In this document: piece after piece, positions 17,720-26,421 of the stretch
Numbering within the stretch: the stretch's first letter is position 1
How the letters are laid out: every line of letters begins with the position of its first letter
DNA from: Primorskyibacter aestuariivivens
GTDB lineage: Bacteria > Pseudomonadota > Alphaproteobacteria > Rhodobacterales > Rhodobacteraceae
Direction of reading: 5' to 3'
NCBI RefSeq assembly: GCF_028023675.1
Contig: NZ_JAQIOZ010000015.1
Location: forward strand, 1 to 64,000
DNA length: 64,000 bases
Notes under the pieces: generated by a model
Seen by the model: only the letters and a program-made list of their open reading frames with translations
Database searches by the model: none
Told to the model about the DNA's origin: nothing
Made by a program: the position numbers and the translations under genes

Positions 17720-17910
17720 AAAGCAGCGCAAGGGGACGGACAAGAACCTAATTCAACAGATGGGCTATCTGCGGCCCGAAAACGCAACCGGAACCTGTCC
17801 GGTGCTGCCCTGTCTTTGGCGGTGTCCAAGGGCGGCTGGGGATAGGTTCGTGTTGAACATTTTTATGGCGCAGGACGCGCCGCGGCATATCGGTCAAAGA
17901 GGCTAGGCAC

Positions 17911-20900
17911 ATGAAAATCGAAAGACGCTTCACGAAGACAGGGCAGGACGCATACGCAGAGATCGACTTCGTGACCACTGCATCGGAGATCCGCAATCCC
18001 GATGGCACCATCGTGTTCCGTCTTGACGACGTCGAGGTTCCGGCCTCGTGGAGCCAGGTCGCCAGCGACGTGATCGCGCAGAAATATTTCCGCAAGGCGG
18101 GTGTGCCGGTGGAAATGAAAAAGGTCCGCGAAAAGGACGTGCCGGAATTCCTGTGGCGCTCGGTCCCTGCCAACGACAATACCGAAAAGACCGGTGAAAC
18201 CTCGTCCAAGCAGGTGTTTGACCGTCTTGCCGGGGCCTGGACCTATTGGGGCTGGAAAGGCGGCTACTTCTCGACCGAGGAAGATGCCCGTGCCTATTTC
18301 GACGAAATGCGCTACATGCTGGCCACGCAGAAGGCCGCGCCGAATTCTCCGCAATGGTTCAACACCGGTCTGCACTGGGCCTATGGCATCGATGGGCCGT
18401 CTCAGGGCCACTATTACGTGGACTACAAGACCGGCAAGCTGACCCGCTCCAAATCCGCCTATGAGCACCCCCAGCCGCATGCCTGCTTCATCCAGTCCGT
18501 GGCGGACGATCTGGTCGGCGATGGCGGCATCATGGATCTCTGGGTGCGCGAGGCGCGCCTGTTCAAATACGGCTCCGGCACCGGCACCAACTTCTCCTCG
18601 CTGCGGGCCGAGGGCGAAGCGCTGTCGGGCGGCGGCAAATCCTCGGGCCTGATGGGCTTCCTCAAGATCGGCGACCGCGCGGCAGGTGCGATCAAATCGG
18701 GCGGCACTACGCGCCGCGCGGCCAAGATGGTGATCTGTGACGCGGACCACCCGGATATCGAAGAATTCATCAACTGGAAGGTCAAGGAAGAGCAGAAGGT
18801 TGCCTCCATCGTGGCCGGGTCCAAGATGCATGAGAAGATGCTCAACGGCATTTTCGCGGCGATTGCCAAATGGGACGGGGCAGCGGAAGACGCCTATGAC
18901 CCCAAGACCAACGAGGCGCTCAAGGGCGCGATCCGCACCGCCAAGACCGCGATGATCCCCGAGACCTATATCAAGCGCGTGCTGGACTATGCGCGTCAGG
19001 GCTATGACAGCATCGAATTCCCGACTTATGACACCGACTGGGACAGCGAGGCCTATGCTTCGGTCTCCGGTCAGAACTCCAACAACTCGATCCGCGTCAC
19101 CAACGCCTTCCTGCAGGCAGTCAAGGATGATGCGGACTGGGCACTGCTGAACCGCACCGACGGCAAGGTGGCCAAGACCATCAAGGCACGCGATCTCTGG
19201 GAACAGGTGGGCCACGCGGCCTGGGCCTGTGCCGATCCGGGCATCCAGTACCATGATACCGTCAATGAATGGCATACCTGCCCCGAAGATGGTGCGATCC
19301 GTGGCTCGAACCCGTGCTCGGAATACATGTTCCTCGACGACACGGCCTGTAACCTGGCCTCGATGAACCTCCTGACCTTCTACAAGGACGGGCAGTTCCA
19401 GGCCGAGGATTACATGCATGCGACGCGGCTCTGGACGCTGACGCTGGAAATCTCGGTCACCATGGCGCAATTCCCCTCCAAGGAAATCGCGCAGCTCAGC
19501 TATGACTTCCGCACGCTGGGTCTGGGTTACGCCAATATCGGTGGCCTGCTGATGAATATGGGCTACGGCTATGACAGTGCCGAAGGTCGCGCGATGTGCG
19601 GTGCGCTGACCGCCGTCATGACCGGCGTGGCTTATGCCACATCGGCCGAGATTGCCGGTGAGTTGGGCGCATTTGACGGCTACAAGCGCAACGCCGAGCA
19701 CATGCTGCGCGTCATCCGCAACCACCGCAACGCGGCCTATGGCAAGACCAACGGCTATGAGAAGCTCTCGGTGACGCCGGTGCCGCTTGATCACGGCAAC
19801 TGCCCTGATCAAGCCCTTGTTACCCTTGCGAAATCCGCCTGGGACGAGGCGTTGGAACTGGGCGAGAAACACGGCTACCGCAACGCGCAGACATCGGTGA
19901 TTGCGCCCACCGGCACCATCGGTCTGGTGATGGATTGCGACACAACCGGGATCGAGCCGGACTTTGCTCTGGTCAAGTTCAAGAAGCTTGCGGGCGGCGG
20001 GTATTTCAAGATCATCAACCGCTCGGTGCCTGCGGCTCTGGAAAACCTTGGCTACTCTTCTTCGCAGATCGAAGAGATCGTCTCTTATGCGGTCGGGCAC
20101 GGCACGCTGGGCAATGCGCCGGGCATCAACCACACCTCGCTGATCGGTCATGGCTTTGGCACGAACGAGATCGAAAAGGTCGAAAGCGCGCTTGGCGCGG
20201 CGTTCGACATCCGCTTTGTCTTTAACCAGTGGACGCTGGGCGAAGAGTTCTGCCAGAACGTGCTGGGCATCCCGGCGGAGAAGCTGAACGATCCCACCTT
20301 CGACCTGCTGCGGCATCTGGGCTATGCCCGCGCCGATATCGACGCGGCCAATGACCATGTTTGCGGGACCATGACGCTGGAAGGTGCGCCGCACCTGAAA
20401 GAGGCGCATTACCACATCTTCGATTGCGCCAATCCCTGCGGGAAAAAGGGCAAGCGCTTCCTGTCGGTGAACAGCCATATCGACATGATGGCGGCGGCAC
20501 AGAGCTTCATCTCGGGCGCGATCTCCAAGACGATCAACATGCCCAATGATGCGACGATCGAGGATTGTCAGGCCGCTTACGAGCGCTCTTGGGAAATGGG
20601 GGTCAAGGCCAACGCGCTTTACCGTGACGGCTCGAAACTCTCGCAGCCCCTGGCCGCCGCGCTGGTCGAGGATGATGACGAGGCCGCAGAGGTGCTCGAA
20701 TCCGGTTCGACCCACGAAAAAGCCGCCGTGCTGGCCGAGAAAATCGTCGAAAAGATCGTGGTCAAGGAGATCGTCAAATCCCACCGCGAAAAGATGCCGG
20801 AGCGCCGCAAGGGCTATACGCAAAAGGCCATCGTTGGCGGGCACAAGGTGTACCTGCGCACCGGTGAATATGCCGACGGCTCGCTGGGCGAGATCTTTAT

Positions 20901-21570
20901 CGACATGCACAAGGAAGGCGCTGGCTTCCGCGCGATGATGAACAACTTCGCCATCGCCGTCTCGGTGGGCCTGCAATACGGCGTGCCGCTGGAGGAATTC
21001 GTCGATGCCTTCACCTTCACCAAGTTCGAGCCTGCGGGCATGGTGCAGGGCAACGACTCGATCAAGAATGCCACCTCGATCCTCGACTATATCTTCCGGG
21101 AACTGGCGGTGTCCTATCTGGACCGCACCGACCTTGCCCATGTGAAGCCCGAAGGCGCCAGCTTTGATGATCTGGGCCGCGGTGTCGAAGAGGGGCTCTC
21201 GAACGTCACCGAGGTGAGCGAATCCGCCGCCACGAAATCGCTGGCAGTGCTGAAACAGATCAGCTCGACCGGTTATCTCCGTAAACGTCTGCCGCAGGAG
21301 CTTGTTGTGCTGCGCGGCGGTCAGGGCTCGGATCCGGTCAGCGCGCTCCAGACGCTGGTCCCGGAAACGGCCACCGGCGGAGCGGCCGCCGCCACGGTGA
21401 CGACGACCACAGCCGTGGCCAGCGGGACGGTGTCCATGGACGCCCGCACCAAGGCCAAGATGCAGGGCTACGAGGGCGATCCCTGTGGCGATTGCGGTAA
21501 CTACACGCTGGTGCGCAACGGCACCTGCATGAAGTGCAACACCTGTGGGGCGACCAGCGGGTGTAGCTAA
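17911..21570 (+). CDS. nrdJ: Vitamin B12-dependent (class II) ribonucleotide reductase
   Basis: A 1219-residue enzyme that makes deoxyribonucleotides using an adenosylcobalamin radical, so it works with or without oxygen. Recognisable parts: [17 protein letters not shown] near residue 145, [20 protein letters not shown] near 220, the catalytic [20 protein letters not shown] near 466, [20 protein letters not shown] near 668, [16 protein letters not shown], and the C-terminal [20 protein letters not shown] with the Cys pairs that re-reduce the active site. Full length for the alphaproteobacterial form. It stands alone with its own regulatory region; B12 would have to be made or imported elsewhere. 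Confidence 0.97.
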   Translation: MKIERRFTKTGQDAYAEIDFVTTASEIRNPDGTIVFRLDDVEVPASWSQVASDVIAQKYFRKAGVPVEMKKVREKDVPEFLWRSVPANDNTEKTGETSSKQVFDRLAGAWTYWGWKGGYFSTEEDARAYFDEMRYMLATQKAAPNSPQWFNTGLHWAYGIDGPSQGHYYVDYKTGKLTRSKSAYEHPQPHACFIQSVADDLVGDGGIMDLWVREARLFKYGSGTGTNFSSLRAEGEALSGGGKSSGLMGFLKIGDRAAGAIKSGGTTRRAAKMVICDADHPDIEEFINWKVKEEQKVASIVAGSKMHEKMLNGIFAAIAKWDGAAEDAYDPKTNEALKGAIRTAKTAMIPETYIKRVLDYARQGYDSIEFPTYDTDWDSEAYASVSGQNSNNSIRVTNAFLQAVKDDADWALLNRTDGKVAKTIKARDLWEQVGHAAWACADPGIQYHDTVNEWHTCPEDGAIRGSNPCSEYMFLDDTACNLASMNLLTFYKDGQFQAEDYMHATRLWTLTLEISVTMAQFPSKEIAQLSYDFRTLGLGYANIGGLLMNMGYGYDSAEGRAMCGALTAVMTGVAYATSAEIAGELGAFDGYKRNAEHMLRVIRNHRNAAYGKTNGYEKLSVTPVPLDHGNCPDQALVTLAKSAWDEALELGEKHGYRNAQTSVIAPTGTIGLVMDCDTTGIEPDFALVKFKKLAGGGYFKIINRSVPAALENLGYSSSQIEEIVSYAVGHGTLGNAPGINHTSLIGHGFGTNEIEKVESALGAAFDIRFVFNQWTLGEEFCQNVLGIPAEKLNDPTFDLLRHLGYARADIDAANDHVCGTMTLEGAPHLKEAHYHIFDCANPCGKKGKRFLSVNSHIDMMAAAQSFISGAISKTINMPNDATIEDCQAAYERSWEMGVKANALYRDGSKLSQPLAAALVEDDDEAAEVLESGSTHEKAAVLAEKIVEKIVVKEIVKSHREKMPERRKGYTQKAIVGGHKVYLRTGEYADGSLGEIFIDMHKEGAGFRAMMNNFAIAVSVGLQYGVPLEEFVDAFTFTKFEPAGMVQGNDSIKNATSILDYIFRELAVSYLDRTDLAHVKPEGASFDDLGRGVEEGLSNVTEVSESAATKSLAVLKQISSTGYLRKRLPQELVVLRGGQGSDPVSALQTLVPETATGGAAAATVTTTTAVASGTVSMDARTKAKMQGYEGDPCGDCGNYTLVRNGTCMKCNTCGATSGCS

Positions 21571-21576
21571 GCGCAA

Positions 21577-21620
21577 CAAATTCCTTCCAAGGAATTTGCA
21601 AATCTCTTCGAAGAGATTTG
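21577..21620. repeat. Two adjacent 22-bp palindromes after nrdJ
   Basis: The first (21577-21598) has 10-bp arms CAAATTCCTT / AAGGAATTTG around CC. The second (21599-21620) is a perfect palindrome with 11-bp arms CAAATCTCTTC / GAAGAGATTTG. GCGC flanks both sides. A similar pair of hairpins lies at 61239-61285. They may stabilise the 3' end of the message or be remnants of a mobile repeat. Confidence 0.7.
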
Positions 21621-21641
21621 GCGCTGAACAGACCGAGCTCC

Positions 21642-21757
21642 GGGGCGGGTGCGCTCGCCCCTGACATAAATCAGGCCGCAGGCAGAAAATATTCCGAGCG
21701 GTGTAACGATGAGCCTGATTTGTGAGACCTGGGGCGCCTCTGCGGCGCCCCTTTTTC
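21642..21757 (+). ncRNA. Possible small RNA or structured 3' region between nrdJ and acr3
   Basis: Three structures follow each other: GGGGCG/CGCCCC (21642-21661), a 9-bp inverted repeat AAATCAGGC / GCCTGATTT (21668-21676 and 21713-21721) and a strong terminator (21731-21757). No clear promoter or reading frame is seen. It could be a processed 3' end of nrdJ mRNA or a separate RNA. Confidence 0.3.
21731..21757 (+). terminator. Intrinsic terminator downstream of nrdJ
   Basis: A perfect 8-bp stem GGGGCGCC / GGCGCCCC with a five-base loop is followed by TTTTT. It separates nrdJ from the arsenite pump gene. Confidence 0.88.
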
Positions 21758-21819
21758 TTTGACCTTGCGCGATGGCTCTGGCAAGCCTCGCCGCGATTGA
21801 AAGCCAAGGGTAGCCAAAA

Positions 21820-22857
21820 ATGACTGACGCCAGCCAAGCCGCCGCGCCGATGGGCCTGTTTGCCCGCTATCTCACGCTCTGGGTGGCGTTGGCGATGATC
21901 GCCGGGATTGTCATTGGGCAATTCGCGCCGGGGCTGGTGCAGGCGATTGCCGGGGCCGAGGTGGCGTCGATCAACCTTGTGGTGGCGGTGCTGATCTGGG
22001 CCATGGTCTATCCGATGATGGTCAATGTGGATTTCAAGGCGGTCGCGGGTGTGGCGCGCCAGCCCAAGGGGCTGTTGATCACGCTGGCGGTCAACTGGTT
22101 GATCAAGCCCTTCACCATGGCCTTTCTGGCGGTGCTGTTCTTTGATGTGATCTTTGCGCCCTGGATCATGCCGCAGGATGCGGGGCAATATATTGCCGGG
22201 CTGATACTGCTCGGGGCCGCGCCCTGCACGGCGATGGTCTTTGTCTGGTCACAGCTCACGCGTGGGGACGCGACCTATACGCTGGTGCAGGTCTCGGTGA
22301 ATGACCTGATCATGGTGGTGGCTTTCGCGCCCATCGTGGCGTTGCTTCTGGGCGTGACGAATATTTCCGTGCCGTGGGAGACGCTGGTGCTGGCCACGGT
22401 GCTTTACGTGGTTTTGCCGCTTATTGCGGGGTTGATCACGCGGCGGGTGCTGGGGTCAGAGGACGCGATCAAGGCGTTCTCGGACCGGATCAACCCGCTT
22501 TCCATGGGCGGTCTGATCGTGACGGTGATGATCCTCTTTGGTCTGCAAGGCTCTGTGATCCTTGAAAAACCCATGGTGATCGCGCTGATCGCCGTGCCGA
22601 TCCTGATCCAGAGCTATGGCATCTTCGCCCTGGCCTATGGCGCGGCCTATCTGGCCCGCGTGCCGCATCGCGTCGCCGCGCCGTGCGCCATGATCGGCAC
22701 GTCGAATTTCTTTGAACTGGCCGTCGCCGTGGCGATCAGCTTGTTCGGTTTGAATTCCGGCGCGGCGCTGGCCACCGTGGTGGGCGTGCTGGTCGAGGTG
22801 CCGGTGATGCTGTCGCTCGTGGCTTTTGCCAACCGCACACGGGCGCGGTTCTCCTAA
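21820..22857 (+). CDS. acr3: ACR3-family arsenite efflux transporter
   Basis: A 345-residue inner-membrane pump with about ten hydrophobic segments. It carries the ACR3 hallmark [19 protein letters not shown] with the conserved Cys of transmembrane segment 4, YPMMVNVDF in segment 2-3, and [20 protein letters not shown] near the end. It exports arsenite (As(III)) driven by the proton gradient. There is no arsR, arsC or arsH beside it, so it is an orphan; regulation is not apparent from the upstream DNA, which holds the nrdJ terminator. A convergent carnitine gene overlaps its last four bases. Confidence 0.92.
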   Translation: MTDASQAAAPMGLFARYLTLWVALAMIAGIVIGQFAPGLVQAIAGAEVASINLVVAVLIWAMVYPMMVNVDFKAVAGVARQPKGLLITLAVNWLIKPFTMAFLAVLFFDVIFAPWIMPQDAGQYIAGLILLGAAPCTAMVFVWSQLTRGDATYTLVQVSVNDLIMVVAFAPIVALLLGVTNISVPWETLVLATVLYVVLPLIAGLITRRVLGSEDAIKAFSDRINPLSMGGLIVTVMILFGLQGSVILEKPMVIALIAVPILIQSYGIFALAYGAAYLARVPHRVAAPCAMIGTSNFFELAVAVAISLFGLNSGAALATVVGVLVEVPVMLSLVAFANRTRARFS

Positions 22858-24296
22858 CCTCTCTGGCCAATGGCCCGGCCCAGACCTTCCGGCGTAGGCA
22901 GGGCGGCATGGGCCTCGGCAAACCTCACCAGTTTTGCCTCTACCTCCGCCGTGGGCGGTGCGCTGGCGCGGGTGGTCAGGTCCACATGCAGGAGGAATGT
23001 TTCCACCGTCGCCGCCAGACGCCCATCCGCGCCACCGTAGAGCAAGTGGAAAAGATGCAGCTTTTTTCCCTTCCCAGCAATAACTTGCGTCTCGACCTTC
23101 ATGCGTTCCCCAGCTTTGACCTCGTCCAGATGCCGGATATGGGTTTCCACCGTGAAATAGCTCAGCCCGCCCGCGATATAGTCCGCATCCGCGCCGATCA
23201 GTTCCATGAACCGGTCCGTGGCCTGTGCGCCAACCTCAAGGTAATGGGTCTCGTTCATATGGCCGTTATAGTCGGTCCATGTGGGCGGCACGACCCGGTC
23301 CACGGTCACGGGCAGGTCCGCAACCTCTTCTTTCACAAGCGTTTTTTCATGCGCGGTCACGGTGCCCCCGGCGGCCGATCCGGTCTTTTTCAGCGCGCGG
23401 ATCATGCCGACAAGGTTCTGATCGCGCAGCCGCTCCAACTCGCGGATCGACATATGCCCAGATTGCGCGTCGGATTGCCCGGCGATCAGGTCCACGAGTT
23501 CGTCATTATATTCCGGCACATCCATCAGCTTGGTCCAAGGCCATTCCAGACAGGGGCCGAATTGGGCCAAGAAATGCTTCATGCCCGCTTCACCGCCCGC
23601 GATGCGGTAGGTCTCGAACAGCCCCATCTGTCCCCAACGCAGGCCAAAGCCATAGCGGATCGCGTCATCGATCTCTTCGGTTGTGGCGATCCCGTCCTTG
23701 ACCAGCCACAGCGCCTCGCGCCAGACGGCTTCAAGGAACCGGTCGGCGACATGGGCGTCGATTTCCTTACGGATAATCAAAGGCTTCATGCCAATCCCGG
23801 TGAGCGTGTCACGGGCCCTTTCGATGACGCCGGGGGCGGTCTCTGGCGAAGGGACCAACTCGATCAGCGGCAGGAGGTAAACCGGGTTGAACGGATGCGC
23901 GACAAAGATCTGTTCTGGCCGCGCGGCACCTTGTTGCAACTCGGAGGGTTTGAAGCCTGACGTAGAGGAGCCCACAAGGGCATCCACATCTGCATGGGTC
24001 TGTATCTCTTTGTAAACGCTGTGTTTCGCGTCCAGACGTTCCGGAACGCTTTCCTGTATCCACAGCGCATCTTTGACCGCCTCTGCAATCGTCGGGACAA
24101 AGCGCAATGTCCCCTCGGCGGGCAGCGCCACATCATAAAGCGCGGGCAGCGAGGCGCGCGCATTGTCCAGCACCGCGCCGATCTTGCGCTCGGCCTCGGG
24201 GTCGGGGTCGAACACGTCCACATCCCAGCCATTGAGCAGGAACCGCGCGGCCCAGCCGCCGCCGATCACGCCACCGCCGATAATTGCTGCTTTCAT
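22854..24296 (-). CDS. lcdH: L-carnitine dehydrogenase fused to a hot-dog thioesterase
   Basis: A 480-residue fusion. Residues 1-320 form a 3-hydroxyacyl-CoA-dehydrogenase-like enzyme: Rossmann loop [31 protein letters not shown], and [19 protein letters not shown] with the catalytic His. Residues about 330-480 form a 4-hydroxybenzoyl-CoA-type hot-dog thioesterase ([19 protein letters not shown]). In rhizobia the same two activities, L-carnitine dehydrogenase and betainyl-CoA thioesterase, serve the pathway from carnitine through 3-dehydrocarnitine to glycine betaine and are separate or fused proteins. The neighbouring BKACE gene upstream, whose stop is one base away, supplies the step between. 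The ATG is at 24296. Confidence 0.9.
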   Translation of the reverse strand: MKAAIIGGGVIGGGWAARFLLNGWDVDVFDPDPEAERKIGAVLDNARASLPALYDVALPAEGTLRFVPTIAEAVKDALWIQESVPERLDAKHSVYKEIQTHADVDALVGSSTSGFKPSELQQGAARPEQIFVAHPFNPVYLLPLIELVPSPETAPGVIERARDTLTGIGMKPLIIRKEIDAHVADRFLEAVWREALWLVKDGIATTEEIDDAIRYGFGLRWGQMGLFETYRIAGGEAGMKHFLAQFGPCLEWPWTKLMDVPEYNDELVDLIAGQSDAQSGHMSIRELERLRDQNLVGMIRALKKTGSAAGGTVTAHEKTLVKEEVADLPVTVDRVVPPTWTDYNGHMNETHYLEVGAQATDRFMELIGADADYIAGGLSYFTVETHIRHLDEVKAGERMKVETQVIAGKGKKLHLFHLLYGGADGRLAATVETFLLHVDLTTRASAPPTAEVEAKLVRFAEAHAALPTPEGLGRAIGQRG

Positions 24297-24297
24297 G

Positions 24298-25392
24298 TCA
24301 ACTAGGCTTTCCTGGATACTGGTTGTTCTTTAGGAGAGGCCAAGCCTCTTCGTAGGGCATGATTTCTTCATGCTTGGAGCGCCAATGTGCGTCGATCCCA
24401 TCCCACCCATTGCCTTGGAACTCGTGACCGCACACCGGGCAAACCTTCTTCGAATTGGATGAGGAGAATTGCATAGTTCCGGCACCCGGCGCGCGTTTGG
24501 TTAGGCCCAGTTTCTCGCGTACGGCCTCGGGTCCGATCACACGCGCGCCCATGCCCTCAACTACGCCCACGGCGCGCTCCACCAATTGCGCATTGGTGGC
24601 CAGCACGCCCTTGTCGAGCCACAGGTTGTCCTCAAGCCCGACGCGCACATTGCCGCCCGCCAGCACCGCGGCGGCGGCATAGGCCATCTGGTTGCGGCCC
24701 AGCGAAAAGGCCGAAAAGGTCCACGACTCTGGCACGTTATTGACCATCGCCATGAAGGTGTTGAGATCATCTGGCGCGCCCCAGGGCACGCCCATGCAGA
24801 GCTGCACCAGCGCCGGATCGTCCAGCACGCCCTCCGCCACCAGTTGCTTGGCAAACCACAGATGGCCGGTGTCAAAGGCCTCGATCTCGGCCTTGACGCC
24901 CAATTCGGTCATCATCGTGCCCATTGCGCGCAACATGCCGGGCGTGTTGGTCATCACGTAATCGGCCTCGGCAAAATTCATCGTACCGCAATCCAGCGTG
25001 CAGATCTCCGGCAGGCAGTCTGCCACATGCGCCACGCGCTCCGCCGCGCCGATCATGTCGGTTCCGGCGGCGTTGACGGGCAGGGGGGCCTCGGTCGAGC
25101 CAAAGGTGATGTCGCCGCCCATCCCGGCGGTGAGGTTCAGCACCACGTCCACTTCTGCGTCGCGGATGCGGTCGGTCACCTCGCGGTAATAATCCAGCCT
25201 GCGCGAGGGCGCGCCGGTCTCGGGATCGCGCACATGGCAATGCACGATGGCGGCCCCGGCCTTGGCCGCGTCAATGGCGCTGTCGGCGATCTCCTTGGGA
25301 GAGCGCGGCACATGCGGGCTTCGGTCCTGCGTGCCGCCAGATCCGGTCACGGCACAGGTGATGAAAACCTCGCGGTTCATGGCAAGTGGCAT
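24298..25392 (-). CDS. BKACE (DUF849) 3-dehydrocarnitine cleavage enzyme with zinc-finger-like tail
   Basis: A 364-residue beta-keto acid cleavage enzyme (Kce family). Residues 1-305 hold the fold, with the metal-binding IVHCHVRDPETGAPSRR, VLNLTAGMGGD and TLDCGTMNFAEADYV. The family transfers acetyl-CoA onto a beta-keto acid; with L-carnitine dehydrogenase next door, the likely reaction is 3-dehydrocarnitine plus acetyl-CoA giving betainyl-CoA and acetoacetate. The odd part is the last 55 residues: KKVCPVCGHEF ... DAHWRSKHEE has the spacing C318-X2-C321-X14-H336-X4-H341 of a C2H2-type zinc site. The ATG at 25392 has GGAG upstream. Confidence 0.88.
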   Translation of the reverse strand: MPLAMNREVFITCAVTGSGGTQDRSPHVPRSPKEIADSAIDAAKAGAAIVHCHVRDPETGAPSRRLDYYREVTDRIRDAEVDVVLNLTAGMGGDITFGSTEAPLPVNAAGTDMIGAAERVAHVADCLPEICTLDCGTMNFAEADYVMTNTPGMLRAMGTMMTELGVKAEIEAFDTGHLWFAKQLVAEGVLDDPALVQLCMGVPWGAPDDLNTFMAMVNNVPESWTFSAFSLGRNQMAYAAAAVLAGGNVRVGLEDNLWLDKGVLATNAQLVERAVGVVEGMGARVIGPEAVREKLGLTKRAPGAGTMQFSSSNSKKVCPVCGHEFQGNGWDGIDAHWRSKHEEIMPYEEAWPLLKNNQYPGKPS

Positions 25393-25473
25393 GGTTGTCT
25401 CCCTCGTATCTGCCGGGAGAGTGACCAAAGCCGGGGCGCATGGCTATGCAGAATGCGACGGGTATGTGCGGTT

Positions 25474-26421
25474 TTAGCCGCCGGGTGCAGGCTGGCCCAT
25501 GGCGCGGACCTCGGCCTGCACCGATGCGAAATAGGCGCGGGCGAGACCGGCAAAGGGCTGGTTGTCGGCGCACCAGCGTTCCAGCCGCGCCATGGCATCC
25601 AGCGCGCGTTGCCGGTGCGCCTGCGCGGCGGCGTCATTCGGGGCCTGAACCCAGTCGTTCATCGCTTCGATGATGGTATTGCGCTCAATCTTCATCTCGC
25701 TCAGGCGGATGCGCCGATCTTCTGCCAGCCAGCGGCGGTTCAGCCCCAGAATGCGGATCGTTGCCTCGCCCTCCGGGCTTCCGGCACGCGGGCGCAGGGT
25801 CGAGGCATCGCCGTCGATGACCCAGTCGAGGTGATCGCGCGGGTCGACGCGCGTGGGATCGAGCAGCAGCGGCTTTTCCCCGGCGATCCCGCGATTGTCG
25901 TCGGGTGAGGTGATCCATGTGTTATCAGCGGTCGGGAAGAAATTATGCTTGCCTGTCCGGGTCTTGTTCCTGGACCGCTCGGCTTTGACCTTGTCGACGA
26001 ATGCCTGGATGTCGTCGATATTCTCAAGATCCTCGGGCAGCACGATAAGCTTGGTGCGCGGCTGGTTGCAGTGCTGGCAGGACAGAAGCAGATTGGTCCA
26101 GTCCACGCCCAGCCACCAGTAGCCGGGGTGGTCAATATTGGCCTCGCGGGCCTCGGTCACGCCCAGCTTGGGGCGGTAATGTTCCACATCGCTGTCTTGT
26201 GTGGCGCGGATATGGGCCTCGCAATAGGCGCATTTGCCGTGATGCATCTCTTCCAGAAGATCGCGCACGGGCTGTTTCTTGTAGACCTTGAAATCGCCCC
26301 CGGACAGTTTCTCGCCACGGTCGTTCTTGCGGCGCAGGTCCTTCAGTTCCTGCGATGCGTCGCTGTCCGGGTCGGTCAGGTCCAGTTCGGGGGGCGGAGC
26401 GGGACGGGTGATGGGGATCAT
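25474..26421 (-). CDS. HNH-type nuclease (TIGR02646/PtuB-like), partner of the ATPase
   Basis: A 315-residue protein whose N-terminal 130 residues form an HNH-like nuclease with a structural zinc site: C64-A-Y-C67, then the catalytic-looking DVEHYRPK at 78-85, then LLLSCQHCN with C115 and C118. GEKPLLLDPTRVDPRDHLDW (181-200) is a conserved block of the TIGR02646 family, which includes PtuB of Septu and of retron effector modules. The rest is helical and unassigned. Its ATG overlaps the ATPase stop codon (ATGA), so translation is coupled and a complex is likely. Inferred role: DNA- or RNA-cutting effector of an anti-phage system gated by the ATPase. No signal peptide or membrane segment. Confidence 0.85.
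   Translation of the reverse strand: MIPITRPAPPPELDLTDPDSDASQELKDLRRKNDRGEKLSGGDFKVYKKQPVRDLLEEMHHGKCAYCEAHIRATQDSDVEHYRPKLGVTEAREANIDHPGYWWLGVDWTNLLLSCQHCNQPRTKLIVLPEDLENIDDIQAFVDKVKAERSRNKTRTGKHNFFPTADNTWITSPDDNRGIAGEKPLLLDPTRVDPRDHLDWVIDGDASTLRPRAGSPEGEATIRILGLNRRWLAEDRRIRLSEMKIERNTIIEAMNDWVQAPNDAAAQAHRQRALDAMARLERWCADNQPFAGLARAYFASVQAEVRAMGQPAPGG

Noticed and set aside
17302-17910. Cobalamin riboswitch ahead of nrdJ
   Set aside because: A riboswitch is thinkable because the enzyme needs B12, but no B12-box-like sequence or long paired leader is visible. The NrdR-like boxes are the better explanation.
17863-22188. A 1441-codon open frame on the minus strand opposite nrdJ
   Set aside because: It is the antisense shadow of nrdJ and acr3, with His/Gly/Arg-rich composition and no domain.
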